A stretch of 14,969 nucleotides of DNA from Saprospiraceae bacterium (GTDB lineage: Bacteria > Bacteroidota > Bacteroidia > Chitinophagales > Saprospiraceae): NCBI GenBank assembly GCA_020437045.1, contig JAGQWV010000067.1, forward strand, positions 1 to 14,969, written 5' to 3'. The position numbers and the translations under genes are program-made. Positions 1 to 7,479 of this stretch are shown in pieces. Below the pieces are notes generated by a model, which did not search any database, was not told the DNA's origin, and saw only the letters and a list, made by a program, of their open reading frames with translations. How positions within the stretch are numbered: the stretch's first letter is position 1; each line of letters begins with the position of its first letter.

Positions 1-89
1 GCTCAGGGTTTTTCACGTAAAAAAATGGGTATTAGGTTTACTGGCTCACACCAAAACAAAAAAAAATATCTCCATTCCCTCTAAATTTA
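1..89. other. Short 3' flank of the cellulase gene, no gene seen
   Basis: This stretch lies downstream of the minus-strand cellulase stop codon. It is AT-rich, with an A run at about 59-66 that reads as a T run on the minus strand. I could not find a GC-containing hairpin next to that run, so I do not call an intrinsic terminator. No coding frame or RNA gene is visible in the part that lies inside the window. Confidence 0.5.
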
Positions 90-2216
90 TTAATCCTGTT
101 TGAGTATCTTTTGAATACATAGCAGCTTATTCTGCCGGTTTTCAATCCGGATAAAAAATAATCCAGAAGGTAGGTCAGACATGTCAATCACCGCTTCACC
201 ACCCAGATACGGTATGGTCTGATATAAGACACCACTGCTGTTGAAGATCTCCAGTTTATAACGATCGAGTGTCCCGTTTACATGAAAATAGTTGTTGGTA
301 GGATTGGGGTAGATCTCTACACAATTTTGCGTGAGATGAATGTTTGCTGAAGTGTTGGTGGAGATGAGTTGAGACGTATAATTTGCGAGTAAGCGAATGT
401 AGGCTGCCTGATAGTAGATAGCCGGTTCCGTAATCTCCCAGGAATTTTGGGGATATCCGGTATTGAAGTCTTTATATGATTTCTGCGGTGGCTGGCCTGA
501 CGGTGGAGATGGACTACCAGGAGAGAAATCTTTGTTGGCACCACCAACGACAAAACCAGGCGCTGGACCAAACGCTGATGTAAGCGCATTGTCCCAGTCA
601 GTACCATCATTGAACCAGGTGTGGTATATTTCATTGGCACACCGGTCACCACCATAGGCATACATATTCGAAAGGTAAACCAGTCCCTGAGGATTGACGC
701 CATGAAAATAGTGGACTATTTCCGCAGTCCTTTCCTGCATCATCGATTCGGAAGAGGGAGCAACGTTATAGCGGATCATTATTTGGCATAGATTACCCAT
801 GTTGGCTATGGGCATGTTTGACCCCCAGTGATACATCCAATCCGGTGCATGGACCCGATAGAGATCGGATAAGCCCAAATTGAAAAATCCATTATAATTG
901 TTTGCTACATCAGTGGCAGCCGAGTTTAGGATCGTGGTTTTTGCCGACGCATTTGCTCCTGATAGTGTGGTGTACAAAAGTAACGCTTCATTGATATCGT
1001 TACGGTAGGGTCCCCAGAATTGATTGGAAATGGGTTCTACTTCATCAAAATGATCCGCTACAAAAGTATTGTATGCACTTTGGCCGGTCAACGTATATAA
1101 GTAAACACTGGCTACAATTGCTGCGGATTTTTGATCATCAGCAGACCAATCAGCATCACCGGCAATAATGGAACCATCATCACAATTGGTTTCAAGGGTG
1201 TTGGCATCAAACCTTACTTTAAAGTAATTCCAAGCATTAATCGCACTGTTTTCTAAACTGTCGGCAAATGATTGTTGCGATGGTATTTGGGCATAGACCA
1301 AACTGGCATGAGCAAACATTGCAGCAACAGCAATAGAAGCAGATGTACACGTAGGGCCATAGAATCGTGGATCTGAATTTAGGCTGGGAGGAGCAAGAAT
1401 GTTAACGGAATAGGAATTGCTTCCCATTTTAATATGTGCACTTCCGTCCTGGTTGAGCATGCGCATGAGCCAATGCAGTTCCCATTTTACTTCGTCCAGG
1501 ATGTCGGGTAGCTGATTTCCACTTTCAGGCCAGCTCCAGTCATCTCCAAATAGTGATGGATGCTCTTCATATGAGGAAAGAAGATCATGCACCGGTCGGT
1601 AGGCAAAAGTGACGTACTTATTGTAGTCTCCGGCATCAAACCAACCTCCCCGTAGATCTTTGGCTAATGCGGCGTTATTCGGATCACCGATATACCGGCA
1701 TTGATGATCCTGGCCGGGATGAAGAAAATTGTTGGTATCGGTCCAGCTGGAAGCCGCATAGGGCTGCTCCTTGGGGGCATTACATCGATTGTAATAAAAG
1801 GCTTTTAATGCCGCCTGAAGAACCTCATAATAGGGATTGTCACTTACGACAAACGGCGCAGACTTATGTCCGGTAGAAGGATCGTAAATATAGTAGGTGC
1901 CGTCTGTGGTAACAGATGAAAAGTCAAACCACCAACCTTTATCTCCTGACTGGCTATGGGTATTACCCATATTCCAGAGTAAAGGTGCGCCAGAGAATAC
2001 AGTCTGGTCGGATAAAAATTCTTTGACCTCAAGAGGATTGCCCACAGTATACGATTGAGAAGCATTATATCCCGATTGCGGATCATTGATGACGGCTATT
2101 TTATCGGCACCATTCTGGTAGCCGAATTGATCTACCTGGATAAATGCACTAGGCTGCGCTATGCTAGCAATTGTGCACAAAAACAAGAGGGAGAGGATCG
2201 TAAAATTTTGCACCAT
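90..2216 (-). CDS. Secreted GH9 cellulase (endoglucanase) with T9SS sorting domain
   Basis: This 708-residue protein is predicted to hydrolyse beta-1,4-glucan at or outside the cell surface. A signal peptide occupies residues 1-20 (cut after IASIA). Residues 24-125 fit the Ig-like domain that precedes the catalytic domain in many GH9 cellulases. The GH9 (alpha/alpha)6 barrel spans about 130-612. It has the catalytic-base motif DAGDYNK (D194, D197), the histidine motif FHGVNPQG (H505) and the C-terminal motif TEPAIYYQAAY, which lines up with the family's NEVAIDYNAPF and makes E597 the likely general acid. A Pro/Ser-rich loop sits at 563-580. Residues 633-708 (YPNPT, then LPSGLFFIRI, then KILK) form a type A T9SS sorting domain, so export across the outer membrane via T9SS is inferred. 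There is no carbohydrate-binding module and no SusCD pair nearby. The gene looks intact. The family is firm, but the exact substrate (cellulose, mixed-linkage glucan or xyloglucan) is not settled by sequence. Confidence 0.95.
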   Translation of the reverse strand: MVQNFTILSLLFLCTIASIAQPSAFIQVDQFGYQNGADKIAVINDPQSGYNASQSYTVGNPLEVKEFLSDQTVFSGAPLLWNMGNTHSQSGDKGWWFDFSSVTTDGTYYIYDPSTGHKSAPFVVSDNPYYEVLQAALKAFYYNRCNAPKEQPYAASSWTDTNNFLHPGQDHQCRYIGDPNNAALAKDLRGGWFDAGDYNKYVTFAYRPVHDLLSSYEEHPSLFGDDWSWPESGNQLPDILDEVKWELHWLMRMLNQDGSAHIKMGSNSYSVNILAPPSLNSDPRFYGPTCTSASIAVAAMFAHASLVYAQIPSQQSFADSLENSAINAWNYFKVRFDANTLETNCDDGSIIAGDADWSADDQKSAAIVASVYLYTLTGQSAYNTFVADHFDEVEPISNQFWGPYRNDINEALLLYTTLSGANASAKTTILNSAATDVANNYNGFFNLGLSDLYRVHAPDWMYHWGSNMPIANMGNLCQIMIRYNVAPSSESMMQERTAEIVHYFHGVNPQGLVYLSNMYAYGGDRCANEIYHTWFNDGTDWDNALTSAFGPAPGFVVGGANKDFSPGSPSPPSGQPPQKSYKDFNTGYPQNSWEITEPAIYYQAAYIRLLANYTSQLISTNTSANIHLTQNCVEIYPNPTNNYFHVNGTLDRYKLEIFNSSGVLYQTIPYLGGEAVIDMSDLPSGLFFIRIENRQNKLLCIQKILKQD

Positions 2217-2358
2217 AATGCTGGGATTGATTATGGAGTGTGTTGTTTTCCTCTAACGAAGTGACCGGTTGGAAATTGTAAATAATGTAATCATAGATTT
2301 TAATTAGGTTATTTATTACCGGATGATCTAGAAAGGATTTGATACTTTTCGAAAGATC
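2217..2358. promoter_or_regulatory. Divergent promoter region between cellulase and DMT transporter
   Basis: These 142 bases separate two divergently transcribed genes, so promoters for both should lie here or just inside the genes. The region is AT-rich and contains an inverted pair, TAAATAA at 2279-2285 and TTATTTA at 2309-2315, which could be chance. I see no unambiguous Bacteroidetes -33/-7 promoter pair (TTTG and TAnnTTTG) on either strand. TACTTTTC at 2343-2350 is one base off the -7 box but would leave almost no leader before the transporter start. Shine-Dalgarno sequences are weak for both genes. Confidence 0.35.
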
Positions 2359-3285
2359 ATGGATAAAAAACAGCAAAATATTGGAATTGCTTTTGCCCTA
2401 ATTGGCTCCCTTTTATTTTCGACAAAAGCAATTTTTGTGAAGTTATCCTATCAGCATCATATCGATACGATATCCCTTTTATTACTGCGGATGATTTTTG
2501 CTTTACCATTTTATTTGTTTATGATTTTTAGGGAACTGGGACAAAAATGGCAAAGCTGGATCCTCATCCAGAAGAAATACTGGCTGGCCCTGGTTTTGTC
2601 CGCCATCATGGGATACTATCTTTCCAGTTTACTTGATTTTTTGGGATTGCGTTACATCGGGGCCAGTGTAGAACGGTTGATTCTATTCATTTATCCCACT
2701 TTTATTGCGATTATCAGTTTTTTCGCTTTTAAGGAGAAGGTTACCTGGCTTCAGACGGGGGCATTAGCGCTGTCATATGTTGGTTTGCTTTTCGTATTTG
2801 GTCATAATTTGGGAGAAATTACTTTAGACTCCGATTTTTGGAAAGGCTCATTTCTGATTCTTGGCTGTGCAGTAACTTTCGCCATTTTTTTGGTCATGAG
2901 TCAATGGTTGATTCCTAAATTTGGAGCAACCTCTTTTACCAGTATATCCATGACCGTTGCCTGTCTGTTTGTGATCTTGCATTTCCTGACGACTCAAAAG
3001 ATCTCCGGCCTCTTTAACTATCATCTCATTGTCTATGTATATGCTTTCTCGATGGCCACCGTAGCAACGGTGATTCCATCTTATGTCGTCAATTATGCCA
3101 TCCAGCGTATTGGTGCCACCCGTTCGGCTATTCTCGCCAGTGTAGGTCCGATATCGACCATTTCATTGGCTTATCTGTTGTTGGGAGAGCGTTTGTTACC
3201 AGCGCAATTAATTGGGGCAGTACTGGTGATTGTTGGGGTAACGGTGGTCAGCATCGAAATGAAGAGAAAGTCGAAGTCTGCATGA
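2359..3285 (+). CDS. DMT-superfamily (EamA) inner-membrane transporter
   Basis: This 308-residue hydrophobic protein has about ten predicted membrane helices in two EamA repeats, roughly residues 8-147 and 164-298, the normal size and arrangement for the drug/metabolite transporter superfamily. Repeat 1 contains the familiar region around ALRYIGASVERLILFIYP. Repeat 2 ends with the typical AYLLLGERLLPAQLIGAVLVI helix pair and a short basic tail (KRKSKSA) that should be cytoplasmic. EamA proteins usually export or exchange small metabolites such as amino acids, sugars or nucleotides, and the substrate cannot be predicted here. It is followed after 98 bases by the phosphodiesterase gene on the same strand. 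A candidate promoter in that gap suggests the two may not be strictly co-transcribed. The family is confident; the role is unknown. Confidence 0.9.
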   Translation: MDKKQQNIGIAFALIGSLLFSTKAIFVKLSYQHHIDTISLLLLRMIFALPFYLFMIFRELGQKWQSWILIQKKYWLALVLSAIMGYYLSSLLDFLGLRYIGASVERLILFIYPTFIAIISFFAFKEKVTWLQTGALALSYVGLLFVFGHNLGEITLDSDFWKGSFLILGCAVTFAIFLVMSQWLIPKFGATSFTSISMTVACLFVILHFLTTQKISGLFNYHLIVYVYAFSMATVATVIPSYVVNYAIQRIGATRSAILASVGPISTISLAYLLLGERLLPAQLIGAVLVIVGVTVVSIEMKRKSKSA

Positions 3286-3322
3286 TGAACTATGTCTTTA
3301 TAGGGAATTAGCAATGAATTAA

Positions 3323-3353
3323 ATTGGAGTAAACATATCAATCTCTATTTTAG
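3323..3353 (+). promoter_or_regulatory. Candidate Bacteroidetes-type promoter for the PHP phosphodiesterase
   Basis: ATTG at 3323-3326 is followed after 19 bases by TATTTTAG at 3346-3353. This fits the published Bacteroidetes housekeeping pattern TTTG / TAnnTTTG with one mismatch in each element. It would place transcription start roughly 30 bases or less before the ATG at 3384. The match is by eye in AT-rich DNA, where chance matches are common. Confidence 0.3.
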
Positions 3354-3383
3354 CAGTCATTATTTCTTTCAAAATTCTGATCA

Positions 3384-4496
3384 ATGAACAGGTTTAATTT
3401 TTCGCTTTTGTTAGTCTTCTCTGGTTGCTTTTGGACCGCTACTTATGCTCAAAACCGGGCTATTGAATTTCCCGATATACCTGGATACCGCACCCTGAAA
3501 TGTGATTTCCATATTCATTCGGTGTTTTCGGATGGTTCGGTGTGGCCGGATATCCGGGTTCAGGAAGCGGTAAAAGATGGATTGGATGCAATTTCATTGA
3601 CAGAGCATTTGGAGTATCAACCTCATGGGGCAGATTTGCCACATCCCGACCGTAACCGTTCTTATCAGATTGCCAAGGAATTGGCGAAACCATATGACCT
3701 CCTGGTGATTCATGGTGCAGAAATAACCAGAAGACTACCCCCGGGACATTCAAATGCCATTTTTATAAGGGATGCAAACAAACTTAATGTGAAAGACAGT
3801 GTTGAAGCTTTTCGCGAAGCTAACCGACAGGGAGCTTTTGTATTTTGGAATCATCCGAGCTGGATTGCCCAGCAAACAAATGGGGTAGCGACGCTTACCG
3901 ATTTGCACAAAATGTTAATTGATGAAGGATTATTACATGGCATTGAAGCAGTTAATGATCTAACGTATTCCGATGAAGCGCTGCAAATTGCCCTGGACCG
4001 GAATCTAACCATCATGGGCACCTCCGATATTCATGGTCTGGTCGACTGGCAGTTCAGGTTGGATATGGGTGGACATCGACCGATCAATCTGGTGTTTGCT
4101 ACTGATAAGTCTGAAGAAGCGATCAAGGAAGCTATGTTTGCCCATCGTACCATTGCCTGGTTTGATAATTTACTGGTGGGGCGGGAAGATGTGCTGATAC
4201 CCCTGGTGAAGGCTTCTCTTCTGGTTCGGAAGGCGAGCTATTTGGGGCCATCTTCTGTGGCAAGAGTCGAAATTGAAAATGTGTCTGATGCCACCTTCCT
4301 CCTGAAAAATCATTCGGGTTTTACCCTGCATAATGGAGCGGATATTATCACACTAGCACCGCATGAGACCACAACTGTTGACGTAAAGACCTTGGAACAA
4401 CTGACATATTTTCCACTTAGCGTGGAAGTTTTAAATGCGGTGAGTGCGCCTAATGTGCATCCTATGCTAGCATTAGAGATCAATGTTGATCTGTAG
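3384..4496 (+). CDS. Exported PHP-superfamily phosphodiesterase, Sb-PDE-like
   Basis: This 370-residue protein is predicted to be a periplasmic metal-dependent hydrolase. A signal peptide spans residues 1-22 (cut after TATYA). Cys15 sits in FSGC, a poor lipobox, so a soluble protein is preferred over a lipoprotein. The PHP metal-site residues are in order: H43 and H45 (DFHIHS), D50, E74 and H75 (TEHLEYQPH, with H81), E113, H122, H157 (WNHP) and D215 with H217 (SDIHG). The layout FPDIPGYRTLKCDFHIHS...GSVWP...EYQPH matches the family named after Sb-PDE of Sphingobium, a PHP enzyme that hydrolyses organophosphate diesters. Residues about 280-370 form a beta-rich extra domain outside the metal centre. 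The natural substrate in Bacteroidota is unclear; a phosphodiester or phosphomonoester released outside the cell is an inference. All expected metal ligands are present and the gene looks intact. PolIII-type PHP or histidinol phosphatase is less likely given the signal peptide. Confidence 0.85.
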   Translation: MNRFNFSLLLVFSGCFWTATYAQNRAIEFPDIPGYRTLKCDFHIHSVFSDGSVWPDIRVQEAVKDGLDAISLTEHLEYQPHGADLPHPDRNRSYQIAKELAKPYDLLVIHGAEITRRLPPGHSNAIFIRDANKLNVKDSVEAFREANRQGAFVFWNHPSWIAQQTNGVATLTDLHKMLIDEGLLHGIEAVNDLTYSDEALQIALDRNLTIMGTSDIHGLVDWQFRLDMGGHRPINLVFATDKSEEAIKEAMFAHRTIAWFDNLLVGREDVLIPLVKASLLVRKASYLGPSSVARVEIENVSDATFLLKNHSGFTLHNGADIITLAPHETTTVDVKTLEQLTYFPLSVEVLNAVSAPNVHPMLALEINVDL

Positions 4497-4553
4497 TGAA
4501 ATTAGTAAACCGGTTAAACCGCCGAGCATTTGATGTGAATAGAATATGGAAAT

Positions 4554-4586
4554 AAAAAAAGGGTTAAATCTCCCCAGATTTAACCC
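4554..4586 (-). terminator. Intrinsic terminator closing the Omp28-like gene pair
   Basis: A perfect 11-base-pair stem is formed by GGGTTAAATCT (4561-4571) and AGATTTAACCC (4576-4586) around a four-base loop. On the minus strand the stem is followed by seven T residues (the A run at 4554-4560), so it has the form of a rho-independent terminator for leftward transcription. It lies about 190 bases past the stop codon of the gene at 4775-5755. On the plus strand the stem is followed by TCTCTC and A's rather than a T run, so it is a weaker terminator for the phosphodiesterase gene. Confidence 0.8.
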
Positions 4587-4774
4587 TCTCTCAAAATAGT
4601 AATCCCAAATGGAAAGAACGGGAAATTCATTACATATTTTAGAAAGCAATAATTTTACCAATATCTATATATCGTGGTAATTTTACCTTTTATTATTAAA
4701 ATAAATATGTATAACACATACATAATCAATTCGTAAGGAAGTAAATTGCATTTTTGTTAAAATTAATCAAAAAT
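4587..4774. other. AT-rich 3' untranslated region between convergent genes
   Basis: No gene is visible here. The stretch is very AT-rich and carries a ten-base direct repeat, TAATTTTACC, at 4650-4659 and 4678-4687 (28 bases apart). The inverted pair TTACCA / TGGTAA lies between them. As leftward transcription must cross it before reaching the terminator, it would be the 3' untranslated part of the Omp28-like mRNA. A role is not evident. Confidence 0.35.
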
Positions 4775-5755
4775 TTATTCCTTGATAAATCGGGAGATCG
4801 CAATGGTATTACCCAGGTCAACATGGAGGAGATAGGTGCCGCTCGACAATGCAGAAATGCCCACGCTGGCTTCTTTTTCGGGAGTTGTTAAGGATACACT
4901 CTTCATGAGTTGACCATTTTGACTAAAAATCTCCATTTTATGGATGTCAAAATCTTTTCCTACACCAACATGAAGTTGATCGGTTGCAGGATTAGGAAAT
5001 GTTGTTAATTCGGCGATATCAGAGGCATCGACGGTGGAAGTGGATATTTCATCGAATTTCGTGCCGGAGTTAAGTATTTCCTTGGTGGAATAATTTTGGA
5101 CAAATGCCAGGATGTAGGCTTCATCAGGATCTACTCCATCCGGCACAAAAAAACTATAACTGACATTCATTGATTCTCCGGCAGCAGGAATATTGACAGG
5201 GTCACCATCCGCTGAGGAAACAAAATCTCTAAGCACATCAAAATGCTCACTTTCCCCATTTGGGGCATCAAAGGCAAGATGTTTCTCCAGCAAAGCCACA
5301 AAAAGACGGTATTCTCCACTGAGATCGGCCGATGACTCGATGGTAATGCGCACCTGACTGGAAGAGACTTCATCTACTTCTACTGAGATAGAAGAGGTCT
5401 GACCCAGTTTAGCTCCAATGGCATCACCAAAAGCCAGGGCTGAGCTGGTGCTCGTGGACTGACCATTGAGAAAGAGGGATGGTGTTCCTCCAATATTATA
5501 GTAGGATTCTCGTGCTAAATTATCTTCCTTATTAAAATTGTGTAATGAACATTGTGGATAGGGTACATCGGGATGGATGGTCATACGATGCAGACCTCCG
5601 GTAAAGGATTTATATACTTCCTGAAGCCCGGGATTCTTGCTGGCGCAGATACCACAATAGGTATTGGTAAACCATTCCACCAAAATCTTTTTTTCAAATT
5701 GGGCCTCCGTCAACAACGGCAGTAGCATTAGGATGATAATATATCTAAATCTCAT
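4775..5755 (-). CDS. Omp28-like thioredoxin-fold protein with T9SS sorting domain (downstream copy, CGIC)
   Basis: This 326-residue protein has a signal peptide (residues 1-18, cut after LLTEA). A thioredoxin-like domain covers about 22-115, with the active-site-like C34-G-I-C37 and the cis-proline motif GTP (P92). A third conserved cysteine, C69, lies in the segment VPYPQC. A beta-sandwich region follows (about 120-240). Residues 253-326 (FPNP, then LSSGTYLLHVDL, then FIKE) form a T9SS type A sorting domain. The arrangement fits the Omp28-related outer-membrane protein family of Bacteroidetes. A secreted or surface-attached thiol-disulfide or redox role is inferred from CxxC, not shown. It is the second gene after its paralogue at 5819-6811 (63-base gap, same strand), so co-transcription is likely, ending at the terminator at 4554-4586. 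The AAGGA before the ATG is too close to act as a normal ribosome site. It appears intact. Confidence 0.8.
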   Translation of the reverse strand: MRFRYIIILMLLPLLTEAQFEKKILVEWFTNTYCGICASKNPGLQEVYKSFTGGLHRMTIHPDVPYPQCSLHNFNKEDNLARESYYNIGGTPSLFLNGQSTSTSSALAFGDAIGAKLGQTSSISVEVDEVSSSQVRITIESSADLSGEYRLFVALLEKHLAFDAPNGESEHFDVLRDFVSSADGDPVNIPAAGESMNVSYSFFVPDGVDPDEAYILAFVQNYSTKEILNSGTKFDEISTSTVDASDIAELTTFPNPATDQLHVGVGKDFDIHKMEIFSQNGQLMKSVSLTTPEKEASVGISALSSGTYLLHVDLGNTIAISRFIKE

Positions 5756-5818
5756 TCCTTAATATTTTTAGAAGTTATTAAGACCGACAGTTCGTCCAAT
5801 CGTTAGGATGAGCTGCTG

Positions 5819-6811
5819 CTATTCTCTAACAAATTGTACACTAGCTTTCTTGTCACCTGCCAGATCGGCTATGAGACTATAGGTACCTGACGGGAGGTTT
5901 TCAACGTTTAGGGCAACATTGTTTTCCGGCACGAGTAGTGACCTACTGAGTACGTTTTGTCCCAGATGATTAAAGATGGTTACTTTGTGGACTTTAAACT
6001 CGCTATTCACGCTAAGGTTCAGTACATCCCGAGCCGGATTGGGAAACAACTGCATTTCAGACTCGACACTGACATCGTGCAGGCCGGTGATTACTTCGTC
6101 AAATTTGGTTCCAGAGTTTAAGATGAGTTTTGAAGAGATATCCTGGATAAAAGCAATGACATATGCCTTTGTTGGATCAACTCCCGAGGGCAGGTCTACA
6201 CTATATGACTTGGTGACTTCGGCTCCAGCAGCCGGCATATCAAAGGCATCACCCTCATTGGAAGTGATGAATTTCCTGAGCACATCCAGGTGTTCCGTTT
6301 CACCATTGTTTGCCACCAGGTCGACACTTTCTTCCAGGATTGCCACGAACAATCTATAATCACCGTCAGGTACAGCACCATCTACTTTTATCGTCACATG
6401 AGCCTGCCGGCTGCCGGCATTTACTTCGGTGACTACCAGGGCGACCGGTGACGACTGATCCAATTGCGACTGTACATCACTTTCGAAAACAGATGCTGAA
6501 CTTGAACTGCGCACCCCGTTAATAAATAAGGTAGGAGTTCCACTTACCCCATAATAGGCTTGACGGGCTCCATTATCCTCTTTATTAAAATTATAAAGTG
6601 GACATTGTGGATAGGGCACGGACGGATGAATAGTGATCCGGTGTAGTTTCTGTCCTTCATATTCATTGTACACTGTTCTCAATGAAGGGTTTCGACTGGC
6701 ACAGATCGGGCAGTATGTATTGGTAAACCACTCAACCAGTTCGTATTTGGCATACTGGGCATCCGCGATGAGTGGTAGTAATAGAAGGCTAAACAGGTAT
6801 AATTTTCTCAT
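5819..6811 (-). CDS. Omp28-like thioredoxin-fold protein with T9SS sorting domain (upstream copy, CPIC)
   Basis: This 330-residue protein is colinear with its downstream neighbour over the whole length. It has a signal peptide (1-18, cut after LIADA), the block ELVEWFTNTYC with C34-P-I-C37, a third cysteine C70 in PYPQC, cis-proline motif GTP (P93), and a beta-sandwich region about 120-240. A T9SS type A sorting domain covers 256-330 (FPNPARD, then LPSGTYSLI, ending QFVRE). The CPIC centre resembles TlpA/ResA-like oxidoreductases more than the CGIC of the partner. The pair must come from a tandem duplication. Divergence is strongest in the linker and sorting domain, whereas the cysteine segment and the NFNKED segment are nearly unchanged. 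It is predicted to be exported by T9SS and to act outside the outer membrane. The redox function is inferred from the motif only; a structural or binding role is possible, as for other Omp28-family proteins. Confidence 0.8.
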   Translation of the reverse strand: MRKLYLFSLLLLPLIADAQYAKYELVEWFTNTYCPICASRNPSLRTVYNEYEGQKLHRITIHPSVPYPQCPLYNFNKEDNGARQAYYGVSGTPTLFINGVRSSSSASVFESDVQSQLDQSSPVALVVTEVNAGSRQAHVTIKVDGAVPDGDYRLFVAILEESVDLVANNGETEHLDVLRKFITSNEGDAFDMPAAGAEVTKSYSVDLPSGVDPTKAYVIAFIQDISSKLILNSGTKFDEVITGLHDVSVESEMQLFPNPARDVLNLSVNSEFKVHKVTIFNHLGQNVLSRSLLVPENNVALNVENLPSGTYSLIADLAGDKKASVQFVRE

Positions 6812-6922
6812 TTCTTTTTATTGTGAAGTCAGTCTATTAAACTGCAATATTACGAGATTTGTTTCATGTTCGAGGGACTTTAATACCGGTATGTCGGGTC
6901 CGATTTCCCAATAAAATGGACC
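6812..6922. promoter_or_regulatory. Gap upstream of the Omp28-like pair
   Basis: This 111-base gap separates the DUF6495-like gene from the Omp28-like pair on the same strand. On the minus strand, TAATATTG (6852 down to 6845) is one base off the Bacteroidetes -7 box, but no TTTG element lies at the expected distance. GGTCC (6897-6901) and GGACC (6918-6922) form an imperfect hairpin immediately after the upstream stop codon, without a T run on either side. A promoter of the pair is plausible here but not proven. Confidence 0.3.
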
Positions 6923-7435
6923 TTACAGAGAAGATGCCAGTGCTTCCAATTGATTAAATAGCGTAAGATCCTGTGACAAGAATGCACCTCTTTTCAACAT
7001 TTGATCTACCTCGTGGACTTTGTCGGCCATCTGTGGCTTCCTGGCTTGAATCACCCGCAAAGTACCTTCGGGAGCCGCATCCAAAAGGTTAAGCAAGGTC
7101 GCCCGATCCACCTGGCGAAAGTCAATGGCGGCAGATCCGTCCAGAGTAATTCCAACCAGTCGAATCTCCTTTTGGTCATCATCAAAATGATAGAAAATCC
7201 AGCCATTGCTAGTGACTTCCTCTACCAACCGACATTTTTGGTAAGTGCTGGAAAGGATAAAGTCGCTAAAACGCACGATCATCTCCTCCACTTTGTTTGG
7301 CTGATTTCTTTTATAGTCCAACCATTCCTCCACGGAAATGCTTTGACTGGCTAAAAAATAGATGAATTCTTGTTCGAGTTGTTGTAATTCTGTGGCAGTG
7401 AGAATCCGATATTTTGGCTTAATAGATGCTGGCAC
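6923..7435 (-). CDS. Small cytoplasmic protein, DUF6495-like
   Basis: This 170-residue soluble protein has no signal peptide, membrane helix or cysteine pair. Its N-terminal part, KPKYRILTATELQQLEQEF, then FLASQSISVEEW and a FSDFILSSTYQK stretch, resembles the conserved Bacteroidetes family DUF6495, whose members typically begin close to 'KYRRLT'. The middle holds an acidic beta segment (residues about 75-105), and the C-terminal 40 residues are helical and charged. No function is known for the family. The start is a GTG at 7435: an in-frame TAA lies four codons before it and no ATG occurs until residue 53, which would remove the conserved head. The gene is divergent from terC across 44 bases and is not obviously linked in function to the Omp28-like genes that follow. 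Family assignment is from memory of the pattern and is moderate. Confidence 0.6.
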   Translation of the reverse strand: MPASIKPKYRILTATELQQLEQEFIYFLASQSISVEEWLDYKRNQPNKVEEMIVRFSDFILSSTYQKCRLVEEVTSNGWIFYHFDDDQKEIRLVGITLDGSAAIDFRQVDRATLLNLLDAAPEGTLRVIQARKPQMADKVHEVDQMLKRGAFLSQDLTLFNQLEALASSL

Positions 7436-7448
7436 CTTGAAATGTTGT

Positions 7449-7456
7449 TATTTTTG
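7449..7456 (+). promoter_or_regulatory. Candidate -7 promoter element for the terC cluster
   Basis: TATTTTTG matches the Bacteroidetes -7 consensus TAnnTTTG at every fixed base and sits 23 bases before the ATG at 7480, which would give a short leader. The -33 element (TTTG) is not seen at the usual spacing. The element lies in the 44-base gap shared with the divergent DUF6495-like gene, so both promoters must overlap this gap or the genes. Confidence 0.4.
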
Positions 7457-7479
7457 CCGCTAAAATAACCACCTTCATC

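Noticed and set aside
1..89. Terminator for the cellulase gene
   Set aside because: There is a T run on the minus strand but no convincing stem beside it.
6897..6922. GGTCC / GGACC hairpin after the DUF6495-like stop as a terminator
   Set aside because: It has an interrupted stem and no T run on either strand.
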